Source: Actinokineospora pegani
GTDB taxonomy: Bacteria > Actinomycetota > Actinomycetes > Mycobacteriales > Pseudonocardiaceae
DNA: 64,000 bases
Assembly (NCBI RefSeq): GCF_009745975.1
Contig: NZ_WHOL01000048.1
Location: 1-64,000, forward strand
Direction of reading: 5' to 3'
Shown here one piece after another: positions 24,445 through 34,350 of the stretch; position 1 is the first letter of the stretch, and every line of letters starts with the position of its first letter. Position numbers and translations under genes: made by a program. The notes beneath the pieces were generated by a model. It made no database searches. It worked only from the letters and a program-made list of their open reading frames with translations, and was not told where the DNA came from.

Positions 24445-26085
24445 TCAGCCGGTGATCGCGAAGCCCGGGGCGATCCGGGCGAACAGGGTGCGCCTGCCCG
24501 TGTCCTCCTCCTCGATCGGCACCGTCACCGCCACCACCCACAGGTCCTCGTCGACGCGCAGCAGGTTGGCGAAGGTCGAGCGGTTGACCGGCTGCTGCTC
24601 GGCGCCCGATTCCGCGGTGTGGAAGGTGATCTCGGCGGCCGCGGCGGCCGGGTCCGCGGGCGGGTCGCCGACGAGCTGGAAGTTCGGCCGCGAGCGCGGC
24701 AGGGCCGCCAGGTAGTCCGGCAGCCCGAAGCGCGCGTGGAAGCCGGGGAACCGCTCGACCGAGACCTGGGCCGTGCCGTCCGGCGACACCCAGTGCACCC
24801 GCGTGCTGGGCGGGAACCGCAGCTCCTGGCGCTGCTCCACGAACTTCACCCAGTCCTCGGGCACCGGCAGGGTGAACGCGGCCCCGGTGACGTGGCTCAG
24901 CGGCGAGGCGTCGGCCTGCTTGGGGACCAGCTCGCGCACCGGGACCGTCGGCGGCTCCGTCGCGGCCACGCGCTCGGGCGGCAGCACCGGGGCCCCGCCG
25001 ACCAGCCGCGACAGCGCGAACCCGCCCGCGGCGGCGACGACGAACAGCAGCACCGCGACCACCCCGAGCGCCACCGAGGCAGACACGCCCCGGCCCCGGT
25101 CCCGCGGCGGCTCGAACGGCAGCGGCCCCGGCGCGGCGGCCAGCGGCGCGCTCTGCTCGCCGAGGGCGGGCGGCGGGACGGGCGTGGTCTGCACGGTGGG
25201 CCGCTCGACGTCGGAGACCTCGATGGCCAGCTCGGCGAAGGGGTTGACGGCGGGCCCGGGCAACAGGGGGTGCAGCAGCTCGCGCACCGAGGACAGCGCG
25301 AGCCTGCCCGCCGGGTCCTTGACCATCAGCCCGGTGATGACCTCGCGCAGCGGCCCGGTCGTCGACGGCCGCGGCACCGCCCCGTCGACGACGGCCGACA
25401 GCGTCGCCACGACCTGCCCCTCGGGGTCGTACGGCGGGCGGCCCTCGACGGCGGCGAACAGCGTCGCGCCCAGGCCCCACAGGTCGGCGGCGGGGGTGAC
25501 CTCGCCGCCGGAGGCGATCTCGGGGGCGATGTAGGCGGGCGAGCCGAGCATCATCCCGGTCTGGGTGAGGGTGCGCTCGGAGACGTTGCGGGCGATGCCG
25601 AAGTCGGTCAGCTTGACCCGGCCGTCCGGTCCGACCAGGACGTTGCCCGGCTTGACGTCGCGGTGGGTGATCCCGGCGGCGTGCGCGGCGCCCAGCGCGG
25701 CGGCGACGGCGTCGGTGACCACGGCGGCCTGGGCGGTGCTCAGCGCGCCGTGGTCGCGCAGCAGCTCGGCCAGGCTGACCGAGGGCATCAGCTCCATGAC
25801 CACGAACGGCTCGTCGTCCTCCCGGGCCACGTCGTGCAGGGTGACCACGTTCGGGTGCGACACCACAGCGATCGCGCGGGCCTCGCGCAGGGTCCGCTCG
25901 CGCAGCTCGTCGGCGTCGCGCTCGGGGATGCCGGGGGGCAGCCGGACCTGCTTCACCGCGACGTTGCGGCGCAGGAACTCGTCGTAGGCGGCCCAGACCG
26001 TGCCCATCGAGCCCTGTCCGAGCAGGACGCGCAGCCGGTAGCGGCCGGCGACCAGCCGCTGCTCCGCATCGCCGTCTGTGGACAC
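24445..26085 (-). CDS. Transmembrane Ser/Thr protein kinase (PknB-like)
   Basis: The 546-residue protein has a Hanks-type kinase domain at residues about 16-270. The glycine loop is GQGSMGTV, the ATP-binding Lys is K45, the catalytic loop HRDVKPGN is at 141-148, DFG is at 161-163, and the activation loop threonines lie just before GSPAYIAPE. A Pro-rich juxtamembrane region leads to one membrane helix (ASVALGVVAVLLFVVAAAGG) and an extracellular domain of about 180 residues without PASTA repeats. GTG 26085 was chosen; GTG 26103 is possible. It ends one base from the convergent MerR gene. Confidence 0.92.
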   Translation of the reverse strand: MSTDGDAEQRLVAGRYRLRVLLGQGSMGTVWAAYDEFLRRNVAVKQVRLPPGIPERDADELRERTLREARAIAVVSHPNVVTLHDVAREDDEPFVVMELMPSVSLAELLRDHGALSTAQAAVVTDAVAAALGAAHAAGITHRDVKPGNVLVGPDGRVKLTDFGIARNVSERTLTQTGMMLGSPAYIAPEIASGGEVTPAADLWGLGATLFAAVEGRPPYDPEGQVVATLSAVVDGAVPRPSTTGPLREVITGLMVKDPAGRLALSSVRELLHPLLPGPAVNPFAELAIEVSDVERPTVQTTPVPPPALGEQSAPLAAAPGPLPFEPPRDRGRGVSASVALGVVAVLLFVVAAAGGFALSRLVGGAPVLPPERVAATEPPTVPVRELVPKQADASPLSHVTGAAFTLPVPEDWVKFVEQRQELRFPPSTRVHWVSPDGTAQVSVERFPGFHARFGLPDYLAALPRSRPNFQLVGDPPADPAAAAAEITFHTAESGAEQQPVNRSTFANLLRVDEDLWVVAVTVPIEEEDTGRRTLFARIAPGFAITG

Positions 26086-26246
26086 CCCCGCATTCTCCCG
26101 CACAGGGGTGGTGAGCGGGTGTTAAGTGCGCGCGGGTGACAAAGTCCCGCTCACGAACCGCACCACACCTGGGCTTTGTCAACCGCGACCAGTTTCACAG
26201 CGCGGCGATCTGGTGTTGACCCTGGGTTTCCGTAGCATTGCCGGGC

Positions 26247-28130
26247 ATGACACCCCCCTCGGCACCGAAGGTGGAGCCGGATGAGCTGACCCTCGCGGGC
26301 GAGTTCGCCGACGCCGCGCGCGAGCAGTGGCAGGACCTGGTCGCGGGCGTGCTCCGCAAGTCGGGCTCGCTGCCCGAAGGGCACGAGGGCGAGGTGGAGC
26401 AACTGCTGGCCTCGCGCACCTACGACGGCGTGGCGGTGCTCCCGCTCTACACCGCCGACGACACCTACCCGGACGCGGGCTTCCCCGGCCTGCCCCCGTT
26501 CACCCGGGGCGGTCGCCCCGAGGGGAACGTGGCCGCGGGCTGGGACGTGCGCCAGCGCCACGCCGCCCCGGACCCGGTCGCGACCGCCAAGGCCGCGCTG
26601 ACCGACCTGGAGAACGGCGTCTCGTCGCTGTGGCTGGTGGTCGGCGGCTCCGGGCTGCCGATCCCCTCGCTCGGCGACGTCCTCGCCGAGGTCTACACAG
26701 ACCTCGCGCCGGTCACCCTGGAGGCGGGCGCGGAGTTCCGCGCGGCCGCCGACGAGCTGCTGCGGGTGCACGACGACAAGGGTGTCCCGGCCAGCGAGGT
26801 CAGGGGCAACCTGGGCGCCGACCCGATCGGCCTGCACGCGCGCACCGGCTCCGGCGCCGAGCTGCTCGGCGCGGCCGTCGAGCTGGTGGGCGGCCTCGGC
26901 AGGCACCCCGGCCTGCGGGCGATCACCGTCGACGGCACGCCGTTCCACAACGCGGGCGGGTCCGACGCGGAGGAGCTGGGCGCCGCGCTGGCCTCCGGGG
27001 TGGCCTACCTGCGCGCGCTGACCGAGGCGGGCCTCGACGCCGACGCGGCCGCGGCCCGGCTGGAGTTCCGCCTCGCCGCGACCGCCGACCAGTTCCTCAC
27101 CATCGCCAAGCTGCGCGCGGCGCGGCGGCTGTGGGCGCGCGTGGCCCAGGTCAGCGGCATCACCGGCAAGGCGGCCGCGCAGCGCCAGCACGCGGTGACC
27201 AGCCCGGCGATGATGACCCAGCGCGACCCGTGGGTGAACATGCTGCGCACCACGCTCGCCTGCTTCGGCGCGGGCGTCGGCGGCGCGGACGCGGTCACGG
27301 TGCTGCCCTTCGACGACGCGCTGGGCCTGCCGGACGGCTTCGCCCGGCGCATCGCCCGCAACACCCAGTCGGTGCTGATCGAGGAGTCCAAACTGGCCGG
27401 TGTCATCGACCCGGCGGGCGGCTCCTGGTACGTCGAGCGGCTCTCCGACGAGCTGGCCAAGGCCGCGTGGGACTGGTTCACCGAGATCGAGCGCGGCGGC
27501 GGGATCGTGGCCGCGCTGGACTCGGGCCTGGTCGGCGACCGGATCGCGGGCACCTGGGCCGCGCGCAGCGCCAACATCGCCACCCGCGCCGACGCCATCA
27601 CCGGGGTCAGCGAGTTCCCGAACCTCGCCGAGCAGCCGGTCGTCCGCGAGCGCGAGGCGGTCGAGCTCGGCGGCGGGCTGCCGGTGGTGCGCTACGCCGA
27701 GGCCTTCGAGGAGCTGCGCGACCGCTCCGACCGGGTCCTGGCCGAGACCGGGTCGCGCCCCAGGGTCTTCCTCGCCACGCTCGGCCCGGTCGCCTCGCAC
27801 AACGCGCGCGCCGGGTTCGCCGCCAACCTGCTCCAGGCGGGCGGGATCGAGACCGTCGACGGCGGAGTGATCTCCGACGCGGAGACCGCCGCCGCCCGCT
27901 TCGCCGACAGCGGCGCCACCGTCGCCTGCCTGTGCGGCTCCGACAAGACCTACGCCGAGCTGGCCGAACCGGTCGCCGCGGCGCTCAAGTCCACCTCGGC
28001 CAGGCTGCTGCTGGCGGGCAAGCCGAGCGACGAGCACGTGCGGTCCGGTGTGGACGAGTTCCTGTTCACCGGCTGCGACGCGCTGTCGGTCCTGCGCAGC
28101 ACGCTGGAGACGCTGGGAGTCACCGCATGA
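26247..28130 (+). CDS. mutA: Methylmalonyl-CoA mutase small (beta) subunit
   Basis: The 627-residue subunit shares the TIM-barrel region of MutB, including [20 protein letters not shown] and GGSWYVERL. Its C-terminal domain ([19 protein letters not shown]) lacks the D-x-H-x-x-G cobalamin ligand motif, as expected for the non-catalytic partner. ATG 26247 lies eight bases after TAGCAT, suggesting a leaderless message. The stop overlaps the mutB start (ATGA). It supports MutB in converting methylmalonyl-CoA to succinyl-CoA. Confidence 0.94.
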   Translation: MTPPSAPKVEPDELTLAGEFADAAREQWQDLVAGVLRKSGSLPEGHEGEVEQLLASRTYDGVAVLPLYTADDTYPDAGFPGLPPFTRGGRPEGNVAAGWDVRQRHAAPDPVATAKAALTDLENGVSSLWLVVGGSGLPIPSLGDVLAEVYTDLAPVTLEAGAEFRAAADELLRVHDDKGVPASEVRGNLGADPIGLHARTGSGAELLGAAVELVGGLGRHPGLRAITVDGTPFHNAGGSDAEELGAALASGVAYLRALTEAGLDADAAAARLEFRLAATADQFLTIAKLRAARRLWARVAQVSGITGKAAAQRQHAVTSPAMMTQRDPWVNMLRTTLACFGAGVGGADAVTVLPFDDALGLPDGFARRIARNTQSVLIEESKLAGVIDPAGGSWYVERLSDELAKAAWDWFTEIERGGGIVAALDSGLVGDRIAGTWAARSANIATRADAITGVSEFPNLAEQPVVREREAVELGGGLPVVRYAEAFEELRDRSDRVLAETGSRPRVFLATLGPVASHNARAGFAANLLQAGGIETVDGGVISDAETAAARFADSGATVACLCGSDKTYAELAEPVAAALKSTSARLLLAGKPSDEHVRSGVDEFLFTGCDALSVLRSTLETLGVTA

Positions 28131-30310
28131 GCATCCCCGATTTCTCGAACATCGAGCTCGGCGAGCCGACCACCGCGTCGTCCTCGGACTGGCAGAAGGC
28201 GCTCAACGAGTCCACCGGCAAGGGCGCCGACGCGCTGAGCTGGGAGACCCCGGAGGGCATCGGCGTCAAGCCGGTCTACACCGCCGAGGACACCGAGGGC
28301 CTGGACTTCCTGCGCACCTTCCCCGGCATCACCCCGTACCTGCGCGGGCCGTACCCGACCATGTACGTCAACCAGCCGTGGACCATCCGCCAGTACGCGG
28401 GCTTCTCCACCGCGGAGGAGTCCAACGCGTTCTACCGGCGCAACCTCGCCGCCGGGCAGAAGGGCCTGTCGGTCGCGTTCGACCTGGCCACCCACCGCGG
28501 CTACGACTCCGACCACCCGCGCGTGGCCGGTGACGTGGGCATGGCGGGCGTGGCGATCGACTCCATCTACGACATGCGCCAGCTCTTCGACGGCATCCCG
28601 CTGGACAAGATGTCGGTGTCGATGACGATGAACGGCGCGGTGCTGCCGGTGCTGGCGCTCTACGTCGTCGCGGCCGAGGAGCAGGGGGTGGCGCCGGACA
28701 AGCTCGCGGGGACCATCCAGAACGACATCCTCAAGGAGTTCATGGTCCGCAACACCTACATCTACCCGCCCCGGCCGTCGATGCGGATCATCTCCGACAT
28801 CTTCGCGTTCACCTCGCAGAACATGCCGAAGTACAACTCCATCTCGATCTCCGGCTACCACATGCAGGAGGCCGGGGCGACCGCCGACCTGGAGCTGGCC
28901 TACACCCTCGCCGACGGCGTGGAGTACATCCGGGCCGGTCGCGGGGCCGGGCTGGACGTGGACAGGTTCGCGCCGCGGCTGAGCTTCTTCTGGGCGATCG
29001 GCATGAACTTCTTCATGGAGGTCGCGAAGATGCGCGCGGCCCGGCTGCTGTGGGCCAAGCTGGTCAAGCAGTTCGAGCCGAAGTCGACCAAGTCGCTGAG
29101 CCTGCGCACGCACTGCCAGACCTCGGGCTGGTCGCTGACCGCCCAGGACGTCTACAACAACGTCATCCGCACCTGCGTCGAGGCGATGGCCGCGACCCAG
29201 GGGCACACCCAGTCGCTGCACACCAACGCCCTCGACGAGGCCCTGGCGCTGCCCACCGACTTCTCCGCCCGCATCGCCCGCAACACCCAGTTGCTGCTGC
29301 AGCAGGAGTCGGGCACCACGCGCGTGATCGACCCGTGGGGCGGCAGCTCCTTCGTGGAGAAGCTGACCTACGACCTCGCCCGCAAGGCGTGGGGGCACAT
29401 CAGCGAGGTCGAGGCCGCGGGCGGCATGGCGCAGGCGATCGACGCGGGCATCCCCAAGCTGCGCATCGAGGAGGCCGCGGCCCGCACCCAGGCCCGCATC
29501 GACTCCGGTCGCCAGCCGGTGATCGGGGTCAACAAGTACCGGGTCAGCGACGAGGAGCAGCTCGACGTCCTCAAGATCGACAACGCGGGCGTGCGCGCCC
29601 AGCAGCTCGAGAAGCTGCGCAGGCTGCGCGAGGAGCGCGACGGCCACGAGGTCCAGTCGCGGCTGGACGCGCTGACCCGCGCCGCCGACGCGGGCGGCAA
29701 CCTGTTGGAGCTGGCGATCGACGCGGCCAGGGCCAAGGCGACCGTCGGGGAGATCTCCGACGCGCTGGACAAGGTCTGGGGCCGCCACGCCGCGCAGATC
29801 CGCACGATCTCCGGCGTCTACCGGGACGAGGTGGGAGCAGGCGTGTCCAACGTGGACTCCGCGCGCGCGGTCGTGGACGCCTTCGCCGAGGAGGACGGCC
29901 GCCGCCCGCGCATCCTGGTCGCCAAGATGGGCCAGGACGGGCACGACCGCGGCCAGAAGGTGATCGCCACCGCCTTCGCCGACCTCGGCTTCGACGTCGA
30001 CGTGGGCCCGCTGTTCTCCACCCCGGGCGAGGTCGCGCGCCAGGCCGTCGAGGCCGACGTGCACATCGTCGGGGTGAACTCGCTGGCCGCCGGGCACCTG
30101 ACGCTGGTGCCCGCGCTGCGCGAGGAGCTGGCCTCGCTCGGCCGCGAGGACATCATGATCGTGGTCGGCGGCGTCATCCCGCCGCAGGACTTCGACGAGC
30201 TGCGGGCGGCGGGCGCGGCGGCCATCTTCCCGCCGGGGACGGTCATCGCCGACGCCGCGGCCGAGCTGCTCAAGAAGCTGGCCGCCCAGCACGGGTACGA
30301 GCTTGGGTAA
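28127..30310 (+). CDS. mutB: Methylmalonyl-CoA mutase large (alpha) subunit
   Basis: The 727-residue catalytic subunit isomerises (R)-methylmalonyl-CoA to succinyl-CoA with adenosylcobalamin. It has the substrate barrel entry [35 protein letters not shown] with active-site residues, and the cobalamin-binding [11 protein letters not shown], in which H606 is the cobalt ligand. The C-terminal flavodoxin-like B12 domain is complete. It is coupled to mutA upstream and overlaps meaB by eight bases, so all three should be made together. Confidence 0.96.
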   Translation: MSIPDFSNIELGEPTTASSSDWQKALNESTGKGADALSWETPEGIGVKPVYTAEDTEGLDFLRTFPGITPYLRGPYPTMYVNQPWTIRQYAGFSTAEESNAFYRRNLAAGQKGLSVAFDLATHRGYDSDHPRVAGDVGMAGVAIDSIYDMRQLFDGIPLDKMSVSMTMNGAVLPVLALYVVAAEEQGVAPDKLAGTIQNDILKEFMVRNTYIYPPRPSMRIISDIFAFTSQNMPKYNSISISGYHMQEAGATADLELAYTLADGVEYIRAGRGAGLDVDRFAPRLSFFWAIGMNFFMEVAKMRAARLLWAKLVKQFEPKSTKSLSLRTHCQTSGWSLTAQDVYNNVIRTCVEAMAATQGHTQSLHTNALDEALALPTDFSARIARNTQLLLQQESGTTRVIDPWGGSSFVEKLTYDLARKAWGHISEVEAAGGMAQAIDAGIPKLRIEEAAARTQARIDSGRQPVIGVNKYRVSDEEQLDVLKIDNAGVRAQQLEKLRRLREERDGHEVQSRLDALTRAADAGGNLLELAIDAARAKATVGEISDALDKVWGRHAAQIRTISGVYRDEVGAGVSNVDSARAVVDAFAEEDGRRPRILVAKMGQDGHDRGQKVIATAFADLGFDVDVGPLFSTPGEVARQAVEADVHIVGVNSLAAGHLTLVPALREELASLGREDIMIVVGGVIPPQDFDELRAAGAAAIFPPGTVIADAAAELLKKLAAQHGYELG

Positions 30311-31301
30311 GGCACTCGATGTCCCAGCCCTGGTCAAGGGCGTCCTGGCCGGGGACCGCGGCCTGCTGTCGCGGGCCATCACCCTGGTCGAGTCGCGGCG
30401 CGCCGACCACCGGGCCGCCGCCCAGGAGATGCTCGTCGAACTGCTCCCGCACGCGGGCGGCGCGCACCGGGTCGGCATCACCGGCGTGCCCGGGGTCGGC
30501 AAGTCGACCTTCATCGACGCGCTGGGCACCAACCTGACCGGGGCGGGGCGCCGGGTCGCGGTGCTGGCCGTCGACCCGTCCTCGACCCGCACCCGCGGCA
30601 GCATCCTGGGCGACAAGACCCGGATGCAGCGGCTCGCGGTCGACCCGTCGGCCTACATCCGCCCCTCCCCCACGTCGGGGACCCTCGGCGGCGTCGCGCA
30701 GGCGACCAGGGAGACCATCGTGCTGATGGAGGCGGCCGGGTTCGACACCGTGCTGGTGGAGACCGTCGGCGTCGGCCAGTCCGAGACCGCGGTCGCGAAC
30801 ATGGTCGACTGCTTCCTGTTCCTCACCCTGGCCCGCACCGGCGACCAGCTCCAGGGGATCAAGAAGGGCGTGCTGGAGCTGGCCGACGTCATCGCGGTCA
30901 ACAAGGCCGACGGCGACCACGCCCGCGAGGCGCAGAAGGCCGCCAGGGAGCTGGCCGGGGCGCTGCGGCTGATGCGCGACCCGGACGCCTCCTGGCAGCC
31001 GCCGGTGCTGACCTGCTCCGGGCAGGAGAACATGGGCCTCGACACGCTCTGGGAGCAGGTCGAGCAGCACCACAAGACCCTCGACGGGTCCGGCGAGCTG
31101 GCGGAGAAGCGGCGCACCCAGCAGGTCGAGTGGACCTGGTCGATGGTCCACGACTCGCTGCTGGCGCGGCTGCGCGACCACCCGGACGTGCGCAGGATCG
31201 CCCCGGAGCTCGAACGGCGGGTCCGCGGCGGGGAGCTGACGGCGGCGCTGGCCGCGCAGAAGATCCTTTCGGCCTTCGCGGAGCGTGACCGCTCCGACTA
31301 A
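30303..31301 (+). CDS. meaB: MeaB/ArgK-type G-protein chaperone of methylmalonyl-CoA mutase
   Basis: The 332-residue GTPase has the P-loop GVPGVGKST, the switch region [18 protein letters not shown], the Walker B-like [10 protein letters not shown] and the base-recognition NKADGD. MeaB gates delivery of adenosylcobalamin and protects the mutase from inactivation. Start TTG 30303 overlaps the end of mutB. A C-terminal helical dimerisation part is present. The product is complete. Confidence 0.94.
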   Translation: MGKALDVPALVKGVLAGDRGLLSRAITLVESRRADHRAAAQEMLVELLPHAGGAHRVGITGVPGVGKSTFIDALGTNLTGAGRRVAVLAVDPSSTRTRGSILGDKTRMQRLAVDPSAYIRPSPTSGTLGGVAQATRETIVLMEAAGFDTVLVETVGVGQSETAVANMVDCFLFLTLARTGDQLQGIKKGVLELADVIAVNKADGDHAREAQKAARELAGALRLMRDPDASWQPPVLTCSGQENMGLDTLWEQVEQHHKTLDGSGELAEKRRTQQVEWTWSMVHDSLLARLRDHPDVRRIAPELERRVRGGELTAALAAQKILSAFAERDRSD

Positions 31302-31346
31302 CCTGGGTGTTGACCTTTCCGCTCCCGACCCCTGGAGGGCAGGCCA

Positions 31347-31613
31347 ATGCCGGTCCGCGCGATCCGGTCATCCCTCGCTGCGCTCGTGCTGCTCGGCGCG
31401 TTGCTGGTCGGCACGCCGCTCGCGGCTTCCGCCGCCGCGGCGCAGCCCGCCCCGCCCGCCACGACGGCCCCGGCCGGGCCGACGATCGACAACCCGGACG
31501 AGGCGGACGCGGCGAGGTCGCGCAACAACCTGGTCATCGGCGCGATCGCGCTCGTCCTGCTCGGCGTCGTCATCTACGGCAATCGGGCACGAGCGAAGAA
31601 GAAGGGCGGCTGA
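31347..31613 (+). CDS. Small exported membrane protein, 88 aa
   Basis: Residues 6-30 form a signal-type hydrophobic stretch (SLAALVLLGALLVGTPLAAS), followed by a short Pro/Ala/Asp-rich segment and a second helix (NNLVIGAIALVLLGVVIYG) ending in RARAKKKGG. GGAGG lies upstream of ATG 31347. The layout predicts a small protein with an external loop of about 30 residues and a positive cytoplasmic tail. No family is recognised. It follows meaB by 45 bases. Confidence 0.72.
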   Translation: MPVRAIRSSLAALVLLGALLVGTPLAASAAAAQPAPPATTAPAGPTIDNPDEADAARSRNNLVIGAIALVLLGVVIYGNRARAKKKGG

Positions 31614-31837
31614 GCAGTTCGGCTCAGGGCTCGCACCGGTCGTCTTGATCATTCGTTTCGGCCTGGCCGAACGCGGGCGCCCGCTTAACGCAGCGGGTGA
31701 CCGCCGGGCCGCTCACCGCCGGTGAGCCGGTTTACCGCGGGCGGGGATGCGGCAGGATTCGGGGCGATGGACACCGCAGCCGGGAGAAATCCCATGCCCA
31801 AGGCCCTGACCAGCCAGGACGCCACCGGAGGGGTCGC

Positions 31838-33145
31838 GTGACCGTGCTCGACTCGCGCCCCGACCGCCCAGGCGACCCCGACTCCGGCCGTGACGCACTG
31901 CACGCCGCTGCCGGGCCCGGTGTGCTGATCTCCCCCGCTGGCGTCAGGATGCCACCCGTGGAGGATCTCGGAGCGGGCCGCGGCCCGGCGTGGCTGGACC
32001 ACTGGATCAAGGCCAACGCCGTGGACGTGCTCGCCTGGTACCGGCACCTGCACGCCAACCCGGAGCTGTCGCGGCAGGAGTTCGCCACCACCGAGCTGCT
32101 CACCGGCCTGCTCAAGTCCTTCGGCCTGCAACCCAGCGTGCTGCCCGGCGGCACCGGCCTGATCTGCGACATCGGCTCCGGCGAGCGCTGCGTGGCGCTG
32201 CGCGCCGACATGGACGCGCTGCCGATGACCGAGGCCACCGACCTGCCGCACGCCGCGGCGGGCAGCGGCGCCTGCCACGCCTGCGGCCACGACGCGCACA
32301 CGGCGATCCTGCTGGCCACCGGCCTGGCCCTGGCCTCGGGCCCGCCGCTGCCCGGCCGGGTCCGGCTGATCTTCCAGCACGCCGAGGAGGTCATGCCCGG
32401 CGGCGCCCTGGAGGTCATCGAGGCGGGCGGTCTGCGCGGCGTCGACCGGATCTTCGGCCTGCACTGCGACCCCCGGCTGGAGGTCGGCAAGGTCGGCACC
32501 CGGGTCGGCGCCATCACCTCGGCCGCCGACCTGCTGGAGCTGCGCCTGACCTCCCCCGGCGGCCACACCTCCCGCCCGCACCTGACCGCCGACCTGGTGC
32601 ACGCCCTCGGCACGGTCATCACCGGCCTGCCCGCCCTGCTCTCCCGCCGCGTCGACCCCCGGTCGGGCACGGTGCTGGTGTGGGGCGCGGTCCACGCGGG
32701 CGAGGCCCCCAACGCCGTCCCCCAGGACGGCCTGCTGCGCGGCACCCTGCGCACCGGCGACCACGCCGTCTGGGCCGAGCTGGAACCCCTGGTCGCCGAC
32801 CTGGTCAAGTCCCTGCTGCTGCCCACCGGCGTGGGCTACGACCTGCACCACCGCCGCGGCGTCCCCCCGGTCCTCAACGACCCGGAGAGCACCGACCTGC
32901 TCAACACGGCGGTCGTCGCCGCCCTGGGCGCCGAGGCCCTGACCGAGACCAAGCAGTCCAGCGGCGGCGAGGACTTCGGCTGGTACCTCGAGAACGTCCC
33001 CGGCTCCTTCATGCGCCTGGGCGTCTGGCCGGGACAAGGCCCGATGCGAGACCTGCACCGGCCGACCTTCCAGGCCGACGAGCGGGCCCTGCTGACCGGC
33101 ATCCGGGTCATGGCCGCCACCGCGATGACCGCGCTGACCACCTGA
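31838..33145 (+). CDS. M20 metallopeptidase/amidohydrolase (AmiA1-like)
   Basis: The predicted 435-residue enzyme has M20D motifs: LHANPELSRQEFATT, the metal-binding ADMDALPM and ACHACGHDAH, the catalytic EEVMPGGA, and GGEDFGWYLE near the C-terminus. Such enzymes remove acyl groups from N-acyl amino acids or cleave small peptides. GTG 31838 has GGAGG upstream, though the family homology begins only near residue 50, so a later start is possible. In mycobacteria amiA1 lies near lpdA and deoD, as it does here. Confidence 0.88.
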   Translation: MTVLDSRPDRPGDPDSGRDALHAAAGPGVLISPAGVRMPPVEDLGAGRGPAWLDHWIKANAVDVLAWYRHLHANPELSRQEFATTELLTGLLKSFGLQPSVLPGGTGLICDIGSGERCVALRADMDALPMTEATDLPHAAAGSGACHACGHDAHTAILLATGLALASGPPLPGRVRLIFQHAEEVMPGGALEVIEAGGLRGVDRIFGLHCDPRLEVGKVGTRVGAITSAADLLELRLTSPGGHTSRPHLTADLVHALGTVITGLPALLSRRVDPRSGTVLVWGAVHAGEAPNAVPQDGLLRGTLRTGDHAVWAELEPLVADLVKSLLLPTGVGYDLHHRRGVPPVLNDPESTDLLNTAVVAALGAEALTETKQSSGGEDFGWYLENVPGSFMRLGVWPGQGPMRDLHRPTFQADERALLTGIRVMAATAMTALTT

Positions 33146-33685
33146 TCACCACTGGTGGGCGACGTCCACCACGAGGCGGGGCGGGGCGGTCAGGGTGAAG
33201 GCGCGGAAGGGCAGGCGGGCCCGGGTGCCGACGCCGATGGTCGTCTGGCCCTCGAAGGAACCGGCCCAGGAGACCTGGCGAAGGGTCTGCCAGCCGGTCA
33301 CGTCCACCAGCTCGGCGCGATCGCCCGGGATGAAGGTGGGGTTGCCCGCGTCGTCATAGGCCGGGGATTCGGCGATCACGCGGAGGACGGCGCCGCCGCG
33401 CAGGGGCACGGGGTCGCCGGTGGCGTCCTCGGTCAGCGCGGGCACGTACTCGACGCGGTAGCCGTCGCCGCTCGCGGAACCGAGGTCGACGACCAGGCGG
33501 TCGTAGCAGGAGCCGGGCGCGCCGCGGACGCCTGCGACGTGGCCGCTGGCGGTGGACGCGGCGTTCTTGGGCTGCGACCCCCAGGTGACCGCGCACGCCT
33601 GCGCGGGCGCTGCGGCGGCCGCGGGGGCGGCGGCGAACGGGATCAGGAGGGCCGCGATCGCGGCCAGGCGGGTCATGGGTCTCAT
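33146..33685 (-). CDS. Secreted AMIN-like domain protein
   Basis: The 179-residue protein has a cleavable signal peptide (MTRLAAIAALLIPFAAAPAAAA) and one beta-rich domain with YDRLVVDLGSASGDGYRVEYVP, VIAESPAYD and APPRLVVDVAHQW. This pattern matches AMIN-like secreted proteins of actinobacteria. A single disulphide is possible between the Cys after the signal region (QACAVTWG) and GSCYDR. The stop lies next to that of the convergent amidohydrolase. The function is unknown, possibly cell-envelope binding. Confidence 0.75.
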   Translation of the reverse strand: MRPMTRLAAIAALLIPFAAAPAAAAAPAQACAVTWGSQPKNAASTASGHVAGVRGAPGSCYDRLVVDLGSASGDGYRVEYVPALTEDATGDPVPLRGGAVLRVIAESPAYDDAGNPTFIPGDRAELVDVTGWQTLRQVSWAGSFEGQTTIGVGTRARLPFRAFTLTAPPRLVVDVAHQW

Positions 33686-33721
33686 ACTGGGGAGACGTGT
33701 GACGCGCGCCACGGGTTGCGC

Positions 33722-34183
33722 TCAGGCGGTGGCTGGGCCGATTCCCCCGCAGGGCCGGGTGCGCAGGTCGTTGACGTAGTCCGCGGGCGCGCCCGCGGCC
33801 TCCGCCGCGTCGGCGACCACCCCCAGGTACCGGGCCGAGGGCAGCCCGCCCTCGTAGGCGACCAGCACGTAGAACCAGGCCACGACCGAGCCCTCCAGCG
33901 TCTGCACGCGCAGCCGGATCTTGGTGAGCATCCCCAGTTCGGAGCCCTCCCAGCGGTCGAGGTCCTTCTCGTCCTCGTCGGTGACGTCGTAGAGGACGAC
34001 GAACACCTGGGAGTCCGGGTCCTCGACGATGCTGGCCAGCGCGCCTTCCCAGCCGAGGTCCTCACCGCCGAACGTGAGCCGCCAGCCGACCAACCACCCG
34101 GTCCCCGCCAGTGGCGAGTGAGGGGCGCGTTCCATCATCTGGCCCGGGTCCATGTTCGACCCGTAGGCGGCGTAGAGCGGCAC
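33722..34183 (-). CDS. Gamma-glutamylcyclotransferase-like protein
   Basis: The 153-residue protein has the GGCT-fold opening YAAYGSNMDPGQM and a central VFVVLYDVTDEDEKDLDRWEG with a conserved acidic region. The fold cyclises gamma-glutamyl peptides to 5-oxoproline, but many bacterial relatives have unproven activity. GTG 34183 is six bases after TAGGCT, so the message is probably leaderless. It is divergent from lpdA. Confidence 0.82.
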   Translation of the reverse strand: MPLYAAYGSNMDPGQMMERAPHSPLAGTGWLVGWRLTFGGEDLGWEGALASIVEDPDSQVFVVLYDVTDEDEKDLDRWEGSELGMLTKIRLRVQTLEGSVVAWFYVLVAYEGGLPSARYLGVVADAAEAAGAPADYVNDLRTRPCGGIGPATA

Positions 34184-34350
34184 GCCGACAGCCTAGCCAT
34201 GGTTGGGCGTCGCGCCAGGCAGCCGCGCGGGGGATCACCTCCCGGATGGACCGGGCGGCGGGTGGCGGGCGGCAGCCGCATAGGGTGTTCCCGGACGTCA
34301 AGGGCGGTTTTCCCGCTACCGCGGGACCGCAGGTGGTACAGGAGGGCCTA

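Noticed and set aside
26327-30310. A very long plus-strand frame, apparently 1327 residues
   Set aside because: Only its second part is mutB in frame. The first part is an out-of-frame reading of mutA, and the true mutB start at 28127 is fixed by the ATGA overlap.
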